64,000 nucleotides of DNA, taken from positions 541,705-605,704 of the forward strand of contig CAVRSD010000002.1 of the NCBI GenBank assembly GCA_963723765.1, read 5' to 3'. The notes beneath the pieces were generated by a model. It made no database searches. It was not told the origin of the DNA and worked only from the letters and a program-made list of their open reading frames with translations. Within the stretch, counting starts at the first letter, position 1, and the number at the start of each line of letters is the position of its first letter. Both the position numbers and the translations under genes were made by a program. Shown here one piece after another: positions 63,791 to 64,000 of this stretch. This stretch comes from DATBAX01 sp963723765 (GTDB lineage: Bacteria > Acidobacteriota > Terriglobia > Terriglobales > Acidobacteriaceae).

Positions 63791-63839
63791 GGTCCGCAGC
63801 GTTGCGATTGCGTCAGTGCGCGCGTCGACCATGCTTAGG

Positions 63840-64000
63840 ATGACTTTCAGTTCAGAAACGCGAAGACAGCGAGCACCGTCATCACCGTGCCACTTTAGTG
63901 AATGGCCCGGCCCGCGGCCGCCTGCATCGCCGGCCCTGCCGATGCGCTGGAGAATCGAATCGACGAGCCGCGCAATGTCGCCCCGCCGCCCGCGCAACGG
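63840..64000. other. Unassigned end of window
   Basis: A minus-strand frame ends TVMTVLAVFAFLN near 63,850, which resembles a hydrophobic protein C-terminus, but the preceding sequence is out of frame and no family can be named. Confidence 0.2.

Overview
The window is two unrelated pieces of DNA joined near position 58,680. Positions 1 to about 58,680 look like a soil-type acidobacterium (Koribacter/Terriglobia-like). I infer this from gene content and protein style: a fused str-S10-spc-alpha ribosomal cluster, DUF6677-type membrane protein, M20 peptidase next to an amidohydrolase, Ig-like lipoprotein, lysine-rich ribosomal tails and dispersed TCATTCCGAG-type hairpins. Positions ~58,680 to 64,000 are visibly more GC-rich and read like Burkholderiaceae DNA: LysR with an ABM-domain protein and a DHA2-type MFS pump, mug, GlxA-type regulators and an ArsR-like regulator. 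Both the Ig-like lipoprotein gene and the MFS gene are cut at the joint, so a chimeric assembly is more likely than a transfer event.

Layout. 1-8,540: TonB-like protein, MazG-like pyrophosphohydrolase, two tiny overlapping cysteine-rich ORFs, amidohydrolase/M20 peptidase pair, and two tandem secreted paralogues. 8,570-23,004: HNH nuclease, comF, OPT transporter, PLP-binding YggS protein, Nudix protein with a pentapeptide-repeat tail, DUF167, POT-like transporter, DNA-alkylation-repair-like protein, C45-like hydrolase, acyltransferase-like membrane protein, M24 peptidase, two small membrane proteins, GNAT protein. 23,203-31,893 (minus strand): the rimP-nusA-infB-ylxP-rbfA-nrnA translation/RNA operon with an ArnT-like glycosyltransferase at its end. 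32,280-34,794: guaB, a VanZ-like protein and a one-TM protein. 35,024-56,916 (minus strand): rpsL-rpsG-fusA-tuf-rpsJ-rplC-rplD-rplW-rplB-rpsS-rplV-rpsC-rplP-rpmC-rpsQ-rplN-rplX-rplE-rpsN-rpsH-rplF-rplR-rpsE-rpmD-rplO-secY-adk-map-infA-rpmJ-rpsM-rpsK-rpsD-rpoA-rplQ. A good promoter lies at 57,353-57,381 and a perfect intrinsic terminator at 34,971-35,002.

The most unusual structure is not a gene. Many spacers in the acidobacterial part, mainly inside the ribosomal cluster, are built from degenerate tandem 7-bp units (GTCGTTG, AGCTTCT, GGTCTCA or GCTGTTA types), usually as a forward array followed by an inverted array, so that they can fold into hairpins. In four genes (rpsK, rpmJ, rplR, rplP) the unit nearest the start codon carries AAGGA or GAGGA and appears to serve as the Shine-Dalgarno sequence.

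Several genes are frameshifted by single bases: secY, the ArnT-like gene, the C45-like gene and the DNA-alkylation-repair-like gene (twice). The DUF6677 gene may be shifted at an A7 run. Almost every regulator in the last 3 kb is frameshifted. Since secY is essential, at least part of this is probably sequencing error, although the secY shift falls exactly on GGGG-TGA. No rRNA or tRNA genes, CRISPR arrays or insertion sequences were recognised.
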